64,000 bases of DNA, taken from Henningerozyma blattae CBS 6284. Its lineage: Eukaryota > Ascomycota > Saccharomycetes > Saccharomycetales > Saccharomycetaceae. The stretch is taken from positions 248,001 through 312,000 of the forward strand of contig NC_020187.1 of assembly GCF_000315915.1 (NCBI RefSeq). Reading direction: 5' to 3'. Below are positions 31,701 to 41,222 of the stretch, in pieces (the first letter of the stretch is position 1; the number at the start of each line of letters is the position of its first letter). The translations under genes and the position numbers were made by a program. The notes under the pieces were generated by a model. The model made no database searches. It was given only the letters and a program-made list of their open reading frames with translations, and had not been told where the DNA came from.

Positions 31701-34700
31701 CAAAACCTACAAAACCTTCAACTTCAAATCAAGAAAATGCTAAGCCAGTGGTTTCTAAACCAATTGTCTCACAACCTCGTATGCCATCTGCCGGTAAATC
31801 TTCCATTGAGAATGATAAGATCAGTTTGCCTTCTAAGCCTACTATGAATGCAGCAAGACCTATCTCAACAATTACGACAGAAAGCAAAGCTTCTCAAATA
31901 AAAAATTTCCACGCTCCACCAGCAACTTCTAATGATTTCAAACTGCCTTCTGATATAGGAACTTCAAAATCTACTGATCAATCAACTTCAAAGAATATAA
32001 GTAAAGACGAAAACAGTAATTCAGGGTTACAACTAGAAGAAAGCAGTGCAAGAATTCAGCAAACCAATGTTCAACAAAATGATCAAAGGATATCATCGGT
32101 TATTCGTAGAAGCGGAGAGTTTACTACAATTCCAACTCCAATTGAAAACAATGCAATAAATGCTCAATCAGCTCCTCCAATTCCTAAGTCTACGAGACTT
32201 CCTCCACCAATCATTCCCGCCCCTGGTAAACCAACTGTGGAACTTTCAATTAATGACTCATCTTCTCAATTAGCAAATCCTACTTCTAATCGACATAATT
32301 TCACTAGAACTAATGTTGAAACTTCTCCAATAATCCAACAGCCACCTCAACCTGAAAAGGCTCAAAATATGTTCGATGGTGACTTATTTGGTGATTTATT
32401 ACCTACAGTTACTAATTCGCCTATTAAAGCGAAAAGAGAATATGAGATCCAGGTACGTGAGAACTCGCCGAAATATAATAATATAAAGAAAGAAGAAGAA
32501 GAAGAAACTGTAGATGATCTAGTCAACAATCGGAAGATAGTTAATGAATTACAAGAAAAGTTTAAACAAAATACTATTAATCATGTGCCATTTGTTGAAA
32601 CAAAAGAAAGAATTAATAATGACTCTCCTCAGGACAAAGCCATCATTTCAACTAAAATTAAACAAGAACCTATTGAACCTAATTTAGAGCAGATGTTCCC
32701 TGTAATTCCAAAACCAACCCCAAAAAAATCGACTGTTAACAGATCTGCATCTTTTAGAGAATTATTTGAAGTCACAAGATTGGTATTGGATGAAAATGAT
32801 GCTAAATTTAATTGGAAACGATTACCGAGTGATAGATCCTTAGCACTTGATAATGTAGCAAAGAGAGGGCCAATGGAAGATAATGCTTTTAAAAATATCG
32901 CAGCTAAAAAGCTACAGTCACACCGCATACCAGCTAAAGTTTTGTTAGAATCTGCAATTAATAGTCAAAAGACAGAATTAAAATATACATCACCAGATGA
33001 TAATAAATTTTCAGAAGCCCCACCAAGTCCTGAATTTAAAGATGCGGTTGATAATCTTTCCTTAGTAGAGCAAATGCCTGTTTTCCAAAATACGATTGTC
33101 AGCAAGGAGAATAGAAAGTCTACTACTTTAGGAAGGTATTATGAAAGCCATAAATACCCAGAGGAACTAGAGGAAGACTACCATGATACACATGAGGAAA
33201 TTTTGCAAGAATTTGCTAATATTGTAGAAAGCATATCAGAGCCTCAAAACACGGGTCGTAAAGGCTCTCCATTTAAAGTTGTTGGTAGGTCACCTTCTAA
33301 ATTTGTAACAATGAATACAAACGATCTATTTGACTCCCCAAGATTGAATAATTTAAGTCTTGTAGAGGAAGATCCAGCAAATATTTCATCTGAATATAAA
33401 TCACTGTCTCCACCTAAATCTGCTTCAAACAATTTTAAATCTAAAGAGTTCACAGAATCATCTAAAAGTTTCTCTAAATCAACTACTAACTTACCAAGTG
33501 AATTTGAACGTTCGAGGCCTATGAGAATTTCTCGTAGCTTAGCAAGCTCAAATGAACCCAAAAAATTATCTAACCGAGCACCACGCGTAGTTTCCGTTAG
33601 TCCAGTAAGAAAGTTGTCTTTACCTGTCACTAATACTTCATCACTAAATAATGGGAAACGATTATCTAGCAGTCCTGTAAGGATATCAAATGTCAATAAT
33701 CACTCTCAGAATGTTCCACAAAGCATACTAAATGGGATTGAAACTGAACAAGAAAATACTATTACTAGACCATTCGGCTTATCTCCACAAAAGAATGATA
33801 CATCTATAAGGTCTTCTATGTTCCATGATGAAAAGCTAGCTTCCACTAAGACTTCTAAAGGACCTTCTAAGACAAATAATAGCAATCAATTACCGATGAG
33901 AACGATAGATGGAAGTCCAATACAAATTAGTACATCAGATGGTAACTTAATTGGGTTTTCAGATATTGTATTTCCCGATACTCATTCTGAGGTATCTATT
34001 TCCTCAACAAAAAGTGAGCCCATCGAGAAATTAATTCAATCTTCATCAATATTCAATGGTAGTCCAATTGGACCATCTAGAATTATATCTAAATCGAATA
34101 ATAATAGTCCCATTGATAGTTCCAAGATTCATTCCATGGCGATTAATGGATCCCCTATTTTAGCTACAAGAAAACCAGCCATTTTAGACAATACTAAAAC
34201 AGAAGTGAAGGAACTTTATGATTCTAGAAGATATTCATCCAGCTTCAATGATGGTCTCAGAAGTGTGGTAGGTACTATGCCGAATAGCAATGTCTTATCT
34301 AGAAATACATCAGGAAAGACAGATGGCTCATCTTTTATAACAACTAATTCAAAAAAATCATCCAAGTATTATTTGGATGACGCAGATGTTGAAGATCCTA
34401 GAACTAGAAAGTCATCTTCCAAAGTACAAGCATCTATTGAAAACAATGATTCACACAATTATGAGCACTTCCCTAATGAATTAGAAGGTGATGATACAAA
34501 TAACACAACAGTAGAAAGGGAAATTAGTGATGAACCTGTAGAAGATGTAATGGATGTACACACGGCCTATGAATATTTGGATGAATTAGATTTTAGTTCT
34601 TTTGATATGACTTTCGGTAGTATGGGTAACAATAATACTTTTTTGTTTAGTGGAGACGAGACACAATATCCAATTCATAAAAAATTACAAGAATCTAAAG

Positions 34701-35143
34701 ATAATACCAGAAAAAATAAGTCGGTTAAAAATAATGAGAATGAAGGTCCAATATTTTACCGTATTCCAAAAATAAATACTCAAGGTTCTATTGCTCCAGT
34801 GTCAAAGTCTAATAAGGCCAATAAGAAAGGTAAGTATAATAATAGTAATACTTCCTTTAATAAGACTGATGATGATGCCATATGGGTATCACCAAGTAAA
34901 CTTGAATTATATGATATTAATAAACTAAGTGATTCTGCCCAAAAAAGAGTTATAAGTGGGGTGCATAACAAATTTCAAGATGGTATCCTATGCCAGCATG
35001 GAATGCCAATTTCAGAAAGTAATATGAACTTTAATAGTGAATTATCATATGCATATCTAGGTTATGTCTTAGATTCTGATAAAGATGAAGATTCTGGACT
35101 GGCTTCTGAAGAATCTAGCCCTCAAAGATTAGTATTTACTTAG
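28727..35143 (+). CDS. BUD3: Bud-site selection protein and Cdc42 GEF Bud3
   Basis: A 2138-residue protein, longer than S. cerevisiae Bud3 (1636). The conserved part is the N-terminal about 700 residues. A DH-like (RhoGEF) helical region spans about 265-460 and includes SPYGPLEILKACNATIPYFY. A PH-like segment follows from about 490 (WLKRRVVGVFDIINVIE). The remainder is a low-complexity Ser/Asn/Lys region. It has a poly-Gln tract (31564-31611), then a basic amphipathic stretch KKGLLGAFKGIFGKKNK likely to bind membrane, and an acidic end. Bud3 marks the neck for axial budding and activates Cdc42 in G1. Synteny with DCC1 supports the call. Confidence 0.93.
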   Translation: MPDDSITSQVDFTNNTSTNTNPFLALDDDSDEIIINLNNNLLLQNSETNTNTLQYFEIEKISNVFSLQDDLIWGTVYFAIYEEQQPQSELPSYNALIINKLGVSYFHDIDISSNSIYYPAVENVLPTCKNLIERKCLAVTLLKSFTNLSKDQIKLLKNPVINNLEYDNIYTGELASKAKHLSNKKMQIFIKRLNSLSLLQNRQITSTLYDVIYESTENKMDLNNRLVFHLGEQLEQLFNPLTEYSPEQTEYTYKQPDTQPPTQEELMKTQPTIYSICDELLTLQTNFTLLLVEFLQKFLITLRVEVLNDQIPNLSTIKLNRLFPPTIDEVTRINCIFLDSLRLASPYGPLEILKACNATIPYFYKAYTRHEAATKNFNKDIKLFFKNFAKRIPNPEIYTEMKIDTIINGPQEKLMKIKLILDRLWNSNKDWNKDINHEAYKYYSNTIEIIDSFGRLEGPLSSYNTRVFTPSGKILTELAKGWPQELQYKWLKRRVVGVFDIINVIESDTKYERQLLVIFSDYLVFLDILDSNSYYKDDINDHNNNQQKNTTNKKPLLSDILMNSLINEVPLPPKIPKLVVKNFTYIDNVSVSIFNDYKLRFDILHDSNDIDYSSYSIIVKLLSSHGVTSRKISDLITKATILEKETAFHLFKAIDAKFDLYCTAHELNAYVNERIKSKFAIFLNLSPNTELLQQSNLYMAIFLSFIDEPQFEMIKVNVITIDGHTDEFEIHSDNLIEVLLDQLKYSLPRCYSSVDSSISNQLVDINKDLLVTLLDSWTSNLNLNTKNIIPLNQSSIIPTSNNIGPANDSTIKDHKKQLSYGTITTFRSYKSDIKDVDDTNEQLEADNNGKPAPEDNEIKTNNSTSNLNYNKPSLRNNSTLAEASKIDNSKRKRSSSKVKSLVDIGLTAKPNSSNSSKNDLKKQTSEKKTSVISSQRTKPKNNSSQSQQQPQQQQQQQQQQQKNKKQKKGLLGAFKGIFGKKNKSQAQNSKLSKPTKPSTSNQENAKPVVSKPIVSQPRMPSAGKSSIENDKISLPSKPTMNAARPISTITTESKASQIKNFHAPPATSNDFKLPSDIGTSKSTDQSTSKNISKDENSNSGLQLEESSARIQQTNVQQNDQRISSVIRRSGEFTTIPTPIENNAINAQSAPPIPKSTRLPPPIIPAPGKPTVELSINDSSSQLANPTSNRHNFTRTNVETSPIIQQPPQPEKAQNMFDGDLFGDLLPTVTNSPIKAKREYEIQVRENSPKYNNIKKEEEEETVDDLVNNRKIVNELQEKFKQNTINHVPFVETKERINNDSPQDKAIISTKIKQEPIEPNLEQMFPVIPKPTPKKSTVNRSASFRELFEVTRLVLDENDAKFNWKRLPSDRSLALDNVAKRGPMEDNAFKNIAAKKLQSHRIPAKVLLESAINSQKTELKYTSPDDNKFSEAPPSPEFKDAVDNLSLVEQMPVFQNTIVSKENRKSTTLGRYYESHKYPEELEEDYHDTHEEILQEFANIVESISEPQNTGRKGSPFKVVGRSPSKFVTMNTNDLFDSPRLNNLSLVEEDPANISSEYKSLSPPKSASNNFKSKEFTESSKSFSKSTTNLPSEFERSRPMRISRSLASSNEPKKLSNRAPRVVSVSPVRKLSLPVTNTSSLNNGKRLSSSPVRISNVNNHSQNVPQSILNGIETEQENTITRPFGLSPQKNDTSIRSSMFHDEKLASTKTSKGPSKTNNSNQLPMRTIDGSPIQISTSDGNLIGFSDIVFPDTHSEVSISSTKSEPIEKLIQSSSIFNGSPIGPSRIISKSNNNSPIDSSKIHSMAINGSPILATRKPAILDNTKTEVKELYDSRRYSSSFNDGLRSVVGTMPNSNVLSRNTSGKTDGSSFITTNSKKSSKYYLDDADVEDPRTRKSSSKVQASIENNDSHNYEHFPNELEGDDTNNTTVEREISDEPVEDVMDVHTAYEYLDELDFSSFDMTFGSMGNNNTFLFSGDETQYPIHKKLQESKDNTRKNKSVKNNENEGPIFYRIPKINTQGSIAPVSKSNKANKKGKYNNSNTSFNKTDDDAIWVSPSKLELYDINKLSDSAQKRVISGVHNKFQDGILCQHGMPISESNMNFNSELSYAYLGYVLDSDKDEDSGLASEESSPQRLVFT

Positions 35144-35623
35144 AATTGGGGGGGACTTATCTACTCTAAATTTGTTTAAACCTATCATGATTTAGGGATC
35201 CATTATTAAATTAATCAATTTACAAAGACTATTTAATTTTAATATCAGTTCAATATTAGACATTTAATTTTATTTTATTCTGTAGTATATAATTTACTGT
35301 ATAATATAATCCATACCTTGAACTCTTTTCCATTAATTTTTAAGAATAGCTTTTATTTCAACATATACATAATATTACATTCATAAACGTAAATATATAT
35401 ATATATATATGTAAAAATGAATGTATTCGATGAATATTAAATAAATAAATAAAAAAAACATAACTAAATAAATAAATACAAGATATCTGGGGAGAAAAAA
35501 GGAGTAGATAAAAAAAAAGATATTGGCAGTTCCAATGATTTAATGACTAAATAAATAATGATAAAAGTATAAGAATAACTGCTGTTATTTTCTTAAAATT
35601 TTGAGTAAATAAATTTAGAATCA
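35144..35623. other. Intergenic region between convergent BUD3 and IDP genes
   Basis: Converging 3' ends. It holds a (TA)n run at about 35393-35410, AAATAAAT repeats and A-runs suitable for 3'-end formation. No gene seen. Confidence 0.5.
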
Positions 35624-36889
35624 TTAACGAAAAGTCTTTGGGAATTCCTTCTTTAACCTCGATTCAACACCTTCGATAAACTCTTCTGTAGTTACATATG
35701 AACTTCTATCAGTAGATCCAAGGATCAATGCCAAATCTTTTGTCATTATATTATCTATTTGTACTGTATTAATTGTAGCTTCTTCCAGCAATTGACCAAA
35801 TTTTACCACATCTGGCGTATTATCAAGTTTACCTCTTTGAATAATACCTCTTGTCCAAGCAAATATAGACGCAATTGAATTTGTCGATGTTTCTTTTCCT
35901 TGCTGGTGCAACCTATAATGTCTTGTGACAGTACCATGAGCAGCTTCACTTTCAAAACTTGAACCATCTGGTGTTAATAATACGGAAGTCATTAAGCCAA
36001 GAGAGCCAAACCCTTGAGCTACCACGTCAGATTCAACGTCCCCATCGTAGTTCTTCATGGCAATGATAAACCCACCTTTTGACTTCAACATTTGAGCTAC
36101 CATATCATCAATTAAACGATGTTCATACCAAATATTTAAAACTTTGAATTTGTCCTCGTACTCTTTAGCATACATTTCTTCAAAGATATCTTTAAATTTC
36201 CCATCATATTGTTTTAAAATAGTGTTTTTAGTGGTAGAATATAATGGTATTTTCCTCTCAAGAGCAAACTCGAATGACGCCTTGGCAAAATCAGTAATAG
36301 ATTCAGTGGTGTTATACATTGTCATGGCAACACCACCATCTTTAGGGTATGTGAAAACAGGAATTTCTAAAGGTTCAATTTTTTGCTTAGAGGAATCTGC
36401 TGGAGTAAATACCAATTTCAATTGGCCTTCGCATGGTATCACAACATCAGTGGCCTTGTATTGATCTCCAAACCCATGTCTACCGATAATAATAGGTTTC
36501 TCCCAATTAGAAACTAGTTTTGGAATCTTATCAATAACAATTGGTTCTCTAAATATCGTGCCACCTAAAATGTTTCTGATTGTACCATTAGGGGATTTCC
36601 ACATTTTCTTCAGATTAAACTCTTTAACACGAGCTTCATCTGGTGTAATGGTAGCACATTTTACAGCAACACCATGCTTCTTTGTGGCTAGCGCAGAGTC
36701 TACAGTAACTTGATCATCTGTCTCATCTCTATTTTGGATAGAAAGATCATAATAATCCAAATCAACATCCAAAAAGGGAAGAATTAGCTTGGACCTAATC
36801 AAATGCCAGATAATCCTAGTTTGCTCATCACCATCCATTTCCACAATGGGATTCACAACCTTGATACGAGATGCTGTCATTTTTGCCAA
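35624..36889 (-). CDS. IDP2: NADP-dependent isocitrate dehydrogenase, cytosolic type
   Basis: A 421-residue enzyme of the Idp1/2/3 family. Recognisable blocks are [65 protein letters not shown] (metal-binding Asp) and [11 protein letters not shown] with the NADP region. There is no mitochondrial presequence. The C-terminus is FPKTFR, not a PTS1 such as the CKL of peroxisomal Idp3, so the product should be cytosolic like Idp2. It makes NADPH and 2-oxoglutarate. Its place next to YNL011C matches IDP3 (YNL009W), so it is probably the unduplicated ancestor-type gene; I use the IDP2 symbol on localisation. Confidence 0.9.
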   Translation of the reverse strand: MAKMTASRIKVVNPIVEMDGDEQTRIIWHLIRSKLILPFLDVDLDYYDLSIQNRDETDDQVTVDSALATKKHGVAVKCATITPDEARVKEFNLKKMWKSPNGTIRNILGGTIFREPIVIDKIPKLVSNWEKPIIIGRHGFGDQYKATDVVIPCEGQLKLVFTPADSSKQKIEPLEIPVFTYPKDGGVAMTMYNTTESITDFAKASFEFALERKIPLYSTTKNTILKQYDGKFKDIFEEMYAKEYEDKFKVLNIWYEHRLIDDMVAQMLKSKGGFIIAMKNYDGDVESDVVAQGFGSLGLMTSVLLTPDGSSFESEAAHGTVTRHYRLHQQGKETSTNSIASIFAWTRGIIQRGKLDNTPDVVKFGQLLEEATINTVQIDNIMTKDLALILGSTDRSSYVTTEEFIEGVESRLKKEFPKTFR

Positions 36890-37535
36890 ATTAAATTTTT
36901 AAAACAAAATAATAGTAGTAAACTAGGGAAAAAATTTTTAAAAAAAAAGATACTTAGGGTTTTAAGGGATACAGCAACAGTACAAAGTCAAAAAGTTAAG
37001 GGCGGCTAGTTCCTGGCTTACAGAAAATATATTGATGTTGATATAATAAATATACTATCTGTTGTTTGAATATCTAAAAATACTGACAAAGAACCTCGTT
37101 AAGACTAATTGCCCACTAAAAATTGGGAAACCATAGCCCTTTTATACTTTGAAGTTCATAGCTCCATTTATCCATTATGACTATGGGAACCCCGAGTCTC
37201 GGGCAAGTACACTGCGGGGGTGACTGTGGAATCTGGACAATTCTTGGACGGGGCCGGCGGGGAAATGCATCAGAGCCAGAAAATATAGTCGGAGAAGATA
37301 AAATAATCTGGGGTAGGCAGATGGCGGCTAATTTGGCGGAGACGCGAAAAAAAAATGTGGGGCAGAGCAGTTATATAGGTCTTACTTGATTGGGGAAAAT
37401 CTAGTGCGAAGAAGAGAATGTTTTAAAAATACAATGGAAAAGATAATAAGCTCAGCAGTTAGTAAAAAGTTTATTGCTAAATAGACATGTAATTAAAGAC
37501 ACTCTATAGGTGTATATAATGTGAATTTAAAAAAG
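36890..37535. other. Promoter region of the IDP gene with GC-rich island
   Basis: Between the IDP start and the 3' end of the quinone reductase gene. A GC-rich block at 37180-37270 contains CCCCGAG, GCGGGGG and GGCGGGG, possible Mig1-type GC boxes or zinc-cluster sites that would suit glucose control. A 70-codon frame (37177-37389) inside it looks incidental. Confidence 0.4.
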
Positions 37536-38324
37536 CTATTTAGTTAGATCCAAGTGAATATTCAATCCTGTTTGTCCAGGAGACTCAGTACCTTCTTTCA
37601 ATGTCAGTTCTAGTAAGTTGTAATCACCGCCATTCTGAATTCTATATGGGATTCTTTTCTTTGTTTCTAAATCATCTAAATAGTTTCTTAATTTATCTGC
37701 CCAATTGTTAAAAGTTCCATTGTTCATCTTGATAGTTTCATAAACACAGAAGGATGGAAGAACTTGGAAACCAGGGTAGTATAAAATACCGTGATTAATT
37801 GGGAACAGCAAGTAATCAATATTACCACCAATACCACGTTCAGTATAATGGCTTTTGTGACCACCAATGGTTGTAATAATTAAAGCACGTTTATTGGTGA
37901 AGGGGCCCTCACCATATTGGTCACCATAATGGGTCGCAGTATGTTCACCAACGCCATAAGCGAACTTGAAAGAAAAGACTCTATCAATCCAACCTTTCAT
38001 TATTGCTGGCATGTGGAACCACCAGAATGGAAATTGGAAAATAACTGTATCAGCCCATCTGAGTTTTTCTTGCTCAGCCAAAACATCTTCGGTTAATGCA
38101 CCAGCTTCATAAGCAATACCAGAATCAAGCATAACATTTAATCTTGTATCTTCGTCATGATTTAAAAAATCGGTAGGTTCTATACTAGCTTGCCATTTCA
38201 TGGCATACAAATCACTCACAATAACTTCATGGCCATCCTCCTTTAATTTCTGAACAGCCACTTCCTTCAAAGAATGAGTCAAAGATTGCTTTTCTGGGTG
38301 GGCATAGACGATCAAAACTTTCAT
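37536..38324 (-). CDS. NAD(P)H quinone oxidoreductase, NQO/flavodoxin-like fold
   Basis: A 262-residue protein of the flavodoxin_2 (PF02525) family. It begins MKVLIVYAHPEKQSLTHSLK, the FMN/FAD phosphate loop, followed by VIVSDLYAM. Further family features are FQFPFWWFHMPAIMKGWIDRVF, GVGEHTATHYGDQYGEGPFTNKRALIITTIGG and HGILYYPGFQVLPSF. It should reduce quinones by two electrons with NAD(P)H in the cytosol. I know no S. cerevisiae orthologue (Lot6 is a different, shorter family). It sits between the IDP and YNL011C genes, near neighbours in S. cerevisiae. It may be lost there or gained here, possibly by transfer. Confidence 0.88.
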   Translation of the reverse strand: MKVLIVYAHPEKQSLTHSLKEVAVQKLKEDGHEVIVSDLYAMKWQASIEPTDFLNHDEDTRLNVMLDSGIAYEAGALTEDVLAEQEKLRWADTVIFQFPFWWFHMPAIMKGWIDRVFSFKFAYGVGEHTATHYGDQYGEGPFTNKRALIITTIGGHKSHYTERGIGGNIDYLLFPINHGILYYPGFQVLPSFCVYETIKMNNGTFNNWADKLRNYLDDLETKKRIPYRIQNGGDYNLLELTLKEGTESPGQTGLNIHLDLTK

Positions 38325-39224
38325 TGTATAGTTGAGAATTTTATTAGTTGATTAATTTATATTTCTTGTTATAAATGAGTGATTTGAAATTATCTGCCGG
38401 ATGGTTCTGACCCTATACAAAACCATTATGAAATTGAATATATTTCAATAATTCATGCCACTTATATAGTTGAATTTTTTGTCTCTTCCTTGTATACACT
38501 ATATCATTTCAGTATATATTTCTTTTCTACTTCTACAGTTTTTGTTTTGTTTTTTCATATTATTCTATTATTAGTTTGTTGTTCAATATATGTATGTATA
38601 TATATGGAAAAAAATTATTTGTCAGCAAGTTTTCGCTACAGAGTTTTCTTAGTATCCCAGATTTCAACGTTCATTAAAAAAAAGATATAATAGTTGCAGA
38701 TAACGAAGTGCTAGATAAGTTATTTTTATGCTTGAAAGTTATGTTTTAAAGATGGATAGGAGATATGATCCTATACATTCAATTCAATTATTAAGCAAGC
38801 ATTGTTTTTCCTGTGTACTTTCTGCGCAATTAAATTAGCTATAATTTTATTAATATATACGCTATTATTTATATTTTGAAAATGTGCATATATAATGCAA
38901 AAACGATGTAAAATAGTGTGAACCCTATCAAAGCTTCAAAGGGTAGAACCAAAATCATATCTCGAACCTTTCCAATAATTAAGGATATTTATTTTCCTTA
39001 AAAACTTCATTGCACGTGTTTTATTGGCCATTTTGTCTCTTTAGTTCAAGCCACGCTTCAGACTAAGTAAAAGAAAACCCAAAATATACCTGGCAAAGTT
39101 AAATTTAACTTTTTAAAATTATAATCCTGTTGGTTCTCAAAGGACAATCATACATAGTTTTTGACGTTACAGGGTGTGTATTTGTTTATAAATATGTATA
39201 TGAATGTATAAGTTTCAACGGTAT
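38325..39224. other. Intergenic region, no gene seen
   Basis: The promoter of the quinone reductase gene and the 3' flank of the YNL011C-like gene. It is AT-rich with a TATGTATGTATATATATGG run near 38588 and a GCACGTG at about 39012. A 66-codon frame at 38490 is hydrophobic low-complexity and not credible. Confidence 0.5.
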
Positions 39225-40757
39225 TTAATTTTCTGAATTTATCTTGATCAATAATTCTTGTAATGATTTGTTATCCATTATATTTGACTCTATTGAATGA
39301 CATGTAATCCCGTGTTCTTTCATTACGGCTTCATCAATTTCTATTTCACCTTGTTTTAAATAAATTATATCAGTAACAAATCTACTCCAATTTGATTTAT
39401 CATATGAAGATGAGCTATTAGCAGTCATCAAATTAGGAGTACTATTCCTTCTTATTTCATAATTCCTTAAAGATTTTCTCATTGACCCTACTACAGTTTG
39501 AACGTATTGAGTTCCTGAAAGGCCGTAAGTTTCTCTATCATATTTATTATTTATTAGAAGAACTTTTTTAGTAGAAGTTCTTTCAGCGATGACTTTAGCA
39601 AAATTACCCAAGATTAAGATTGGTAATAAACTTGTCATTAAAGAACCAATGGAAAAAACAATCATATCTGCAGTTTTCAATTTATTTATAGCTCTTGAAT
39701 TACCAGTAGGTTTAATTTCTTCACCATATGGATTAATATATAGGATTCTTTTAATTGGTGATTCTAAAATTGAATTATCATCTATCTTATTAAAATGTAA
39801 TTGGGAAGCTTTTAATTCCGGTAAGATGGTAATTGGATTTGCAAATTCTTCTTCATTATCTTCATCATCATCAAATGCATCGTCATGGCGTTCCATTGGA
39901 TCCAGAGCAGTTTCTTGATCATCAGATAATACTGAATCTTCATTGCTTAGATGATAGAATTGTTTGTTTGTATTAAATAAATGATCATTACTATTATTGC
40001 TTGTTGTAGATAAATTTTTCAAAGAATGGTTTAATAATAATTTTGTAGAAGATGTAGAATTTGAATTTGTTCCACTTGTGATATTTGAGTTTACACCACT
40101 ATTATTCAAATTGGGAACTTTAGAAGGATGTGAAATTTGTGATTGGCCAGTTATGACGGTACCATTTTTCAACAATGCAGAAATATGATAAGTATGATTT
40201 GTACTTATACATGGCATAATATTTAAAAGTTGATGACATCTACCTATTCTCATCATTAATTCAATGGCAGCATCCAAAGAGCCCATAAATAATCTTACAC
40301 CAGTTAAGAATAAATTCCCAATAGAAGCCATTTCATATTTAAAGGGGTTTGATAGTTTTGTTCTTTTCAACAATTCTGATTGAATGTGAATGATGAAAGA
40401 TCGACACATTTCCTTTTTCTCCGAAGAAACGTGTTTCCAAATGTCATGTGAACCTTCGACGATTTTATTCCATTCAATCTTGGCAACAATTGGATCATTT
40501 GATAATCTGTAACCAAACAATTTTTCCAATTGTTTATCATTCAACAATCTAATGATACGTGATCTAATATCACCAATTGCAGGACCACCAATTACTCTAA
40601 GGATTTCACTTGTTGACCCACCATTATCCGAAATGGGTAAGATATAAGTCAATTCATAATTTTGATCCAATGAGATCTTGTTGAAACATTCTGTTAGAGA
40701 GTTTGTAGCGGTCCCACCTGATAATACCACGATATTCATGCTTTTTTTTGTGTTCAT
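39225..40757 (-). CDS. CofD/UPF0052-like protein (YNL011C family)
   Basis: A 510-residue protein. The N-terminus MNIVVLSGGTATNSL is the Rossmann glycine-rich loop of the CofD/YvcK fold. It is followed by ILPISDNGGSTSEILRVIGG and AIGDIRSRIIRLL, the family signature. VFSIGSLMTSLLPILIL occurs in the C-terminal part. A Ser/Asn/Asp-rich insert (about residues 215-300) explains the extra length over S. cerevisiae YNL011C (444). Bacterial relatives transfer 2-phospholactate or bind UDP-sugars; the yeast function is unknown. Neighbour order with the IDP gene fits YNL009W-YNL011C. Confidence 0.88.
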   Translation of the reverse strand: MNTKKSMNIVVLSGGTATNSLTECFNKISLDQNYELTYILPISDNGGSTSEILRVIGGPAIGDIRSRIIRLLNDKQLEKLFGYRLSNDPIVAKIEWNKIVEGSHDIWKHVSSEKKEMCRSFIIHIQSELLKRTKLSNPFKYEMASIGNLFLTGVRLFMGSLDAAIELMMRIGRCHQLLNIMPCISTNHTYHISALLKNGTVITGQSQISHPSKVPNLNNSGVNSNITSGTNSNSTSSTKLLLNHSLKNLSTTSNNSNDHLFNTNKQFYHLSNEDSVLSDDQETALDPMERHDDAFDDDEDNEEEFANPITILPELKASQLHFNKIDDNSILESPIKRILYINPYGEEIKPTGNSRAINKLKTADMIVFSIGSLMTSLLPILILGNFAKVIAERTSTKKVLLINNKYDRETYGLSGTQYVQTVVGSMRKSLRNYEIRRNSTPNLMTANSSSSYDKSNWSRFVTDIIYLKQGEIEIDEAVMKEHGITCHSIESNIMDNKSLQELLIKINSEN

Positions 40758-41222
40758 CGTATTGTAATTTTTGAAATGGTAATCGACTGGTGAAAAAAAT
40801 AGAAAAAAAAAAAAAAATGAAAAATTTTGAATTGAAATTGTGTTATTTATATAATAGTTCGTTACTACATTCTTGTTCTTTATACAGGGTTTTTATTGTG
40901 GAACTATTAATAGTACTTTAAATCTGTGTGTATGTTCCTTTTTGGAAGAATTTTCAACCCGAGAGGGTACATGTCGAAATGGGGTAAGACTATAAAGGCT
41001 ATAAAGGTGGGGACAAAAAAAGACACAAAATGTTTCCAGAAATGGTAACGATTGCGGCGGGCGAGAATTACTAAATATGTAAATATGTAAATATGTGAGT
41101 ATGTGAGTATGTGAAGAATAAGTTTATTATGCAATGAAGAATATGTAAAATCTAAATAATATATGTAAAAGTCTAATGAGGTAAAATTACAAAGGGAGGG
41201 GGGATTGAGGCAATGCAAAAGG
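40758..41222. other. Intergenic region YNL011C-like to RCK
   Basis: Between two minus-strand genes. It contains an A-rich run at 40801-40817 and a 9-bp direct repeat (AAATATGT/GAGTATGT units) around 41072-41118. No gene seen. Confidence 0.5.

Noticed and set aside
37177..37389. 70-codon plus-strand frame in the IDP promoter
   Set aside because: Gly/Arg-rich translation of a GC island; no family resemblance, and position fits regulatory DNA.
37455..37461. TACTAAC on the minus strand as an intron branch site
   Set aside because: No gene with a matching donor and acceptor lies around it; the nearest gene ends before it in transcription order.
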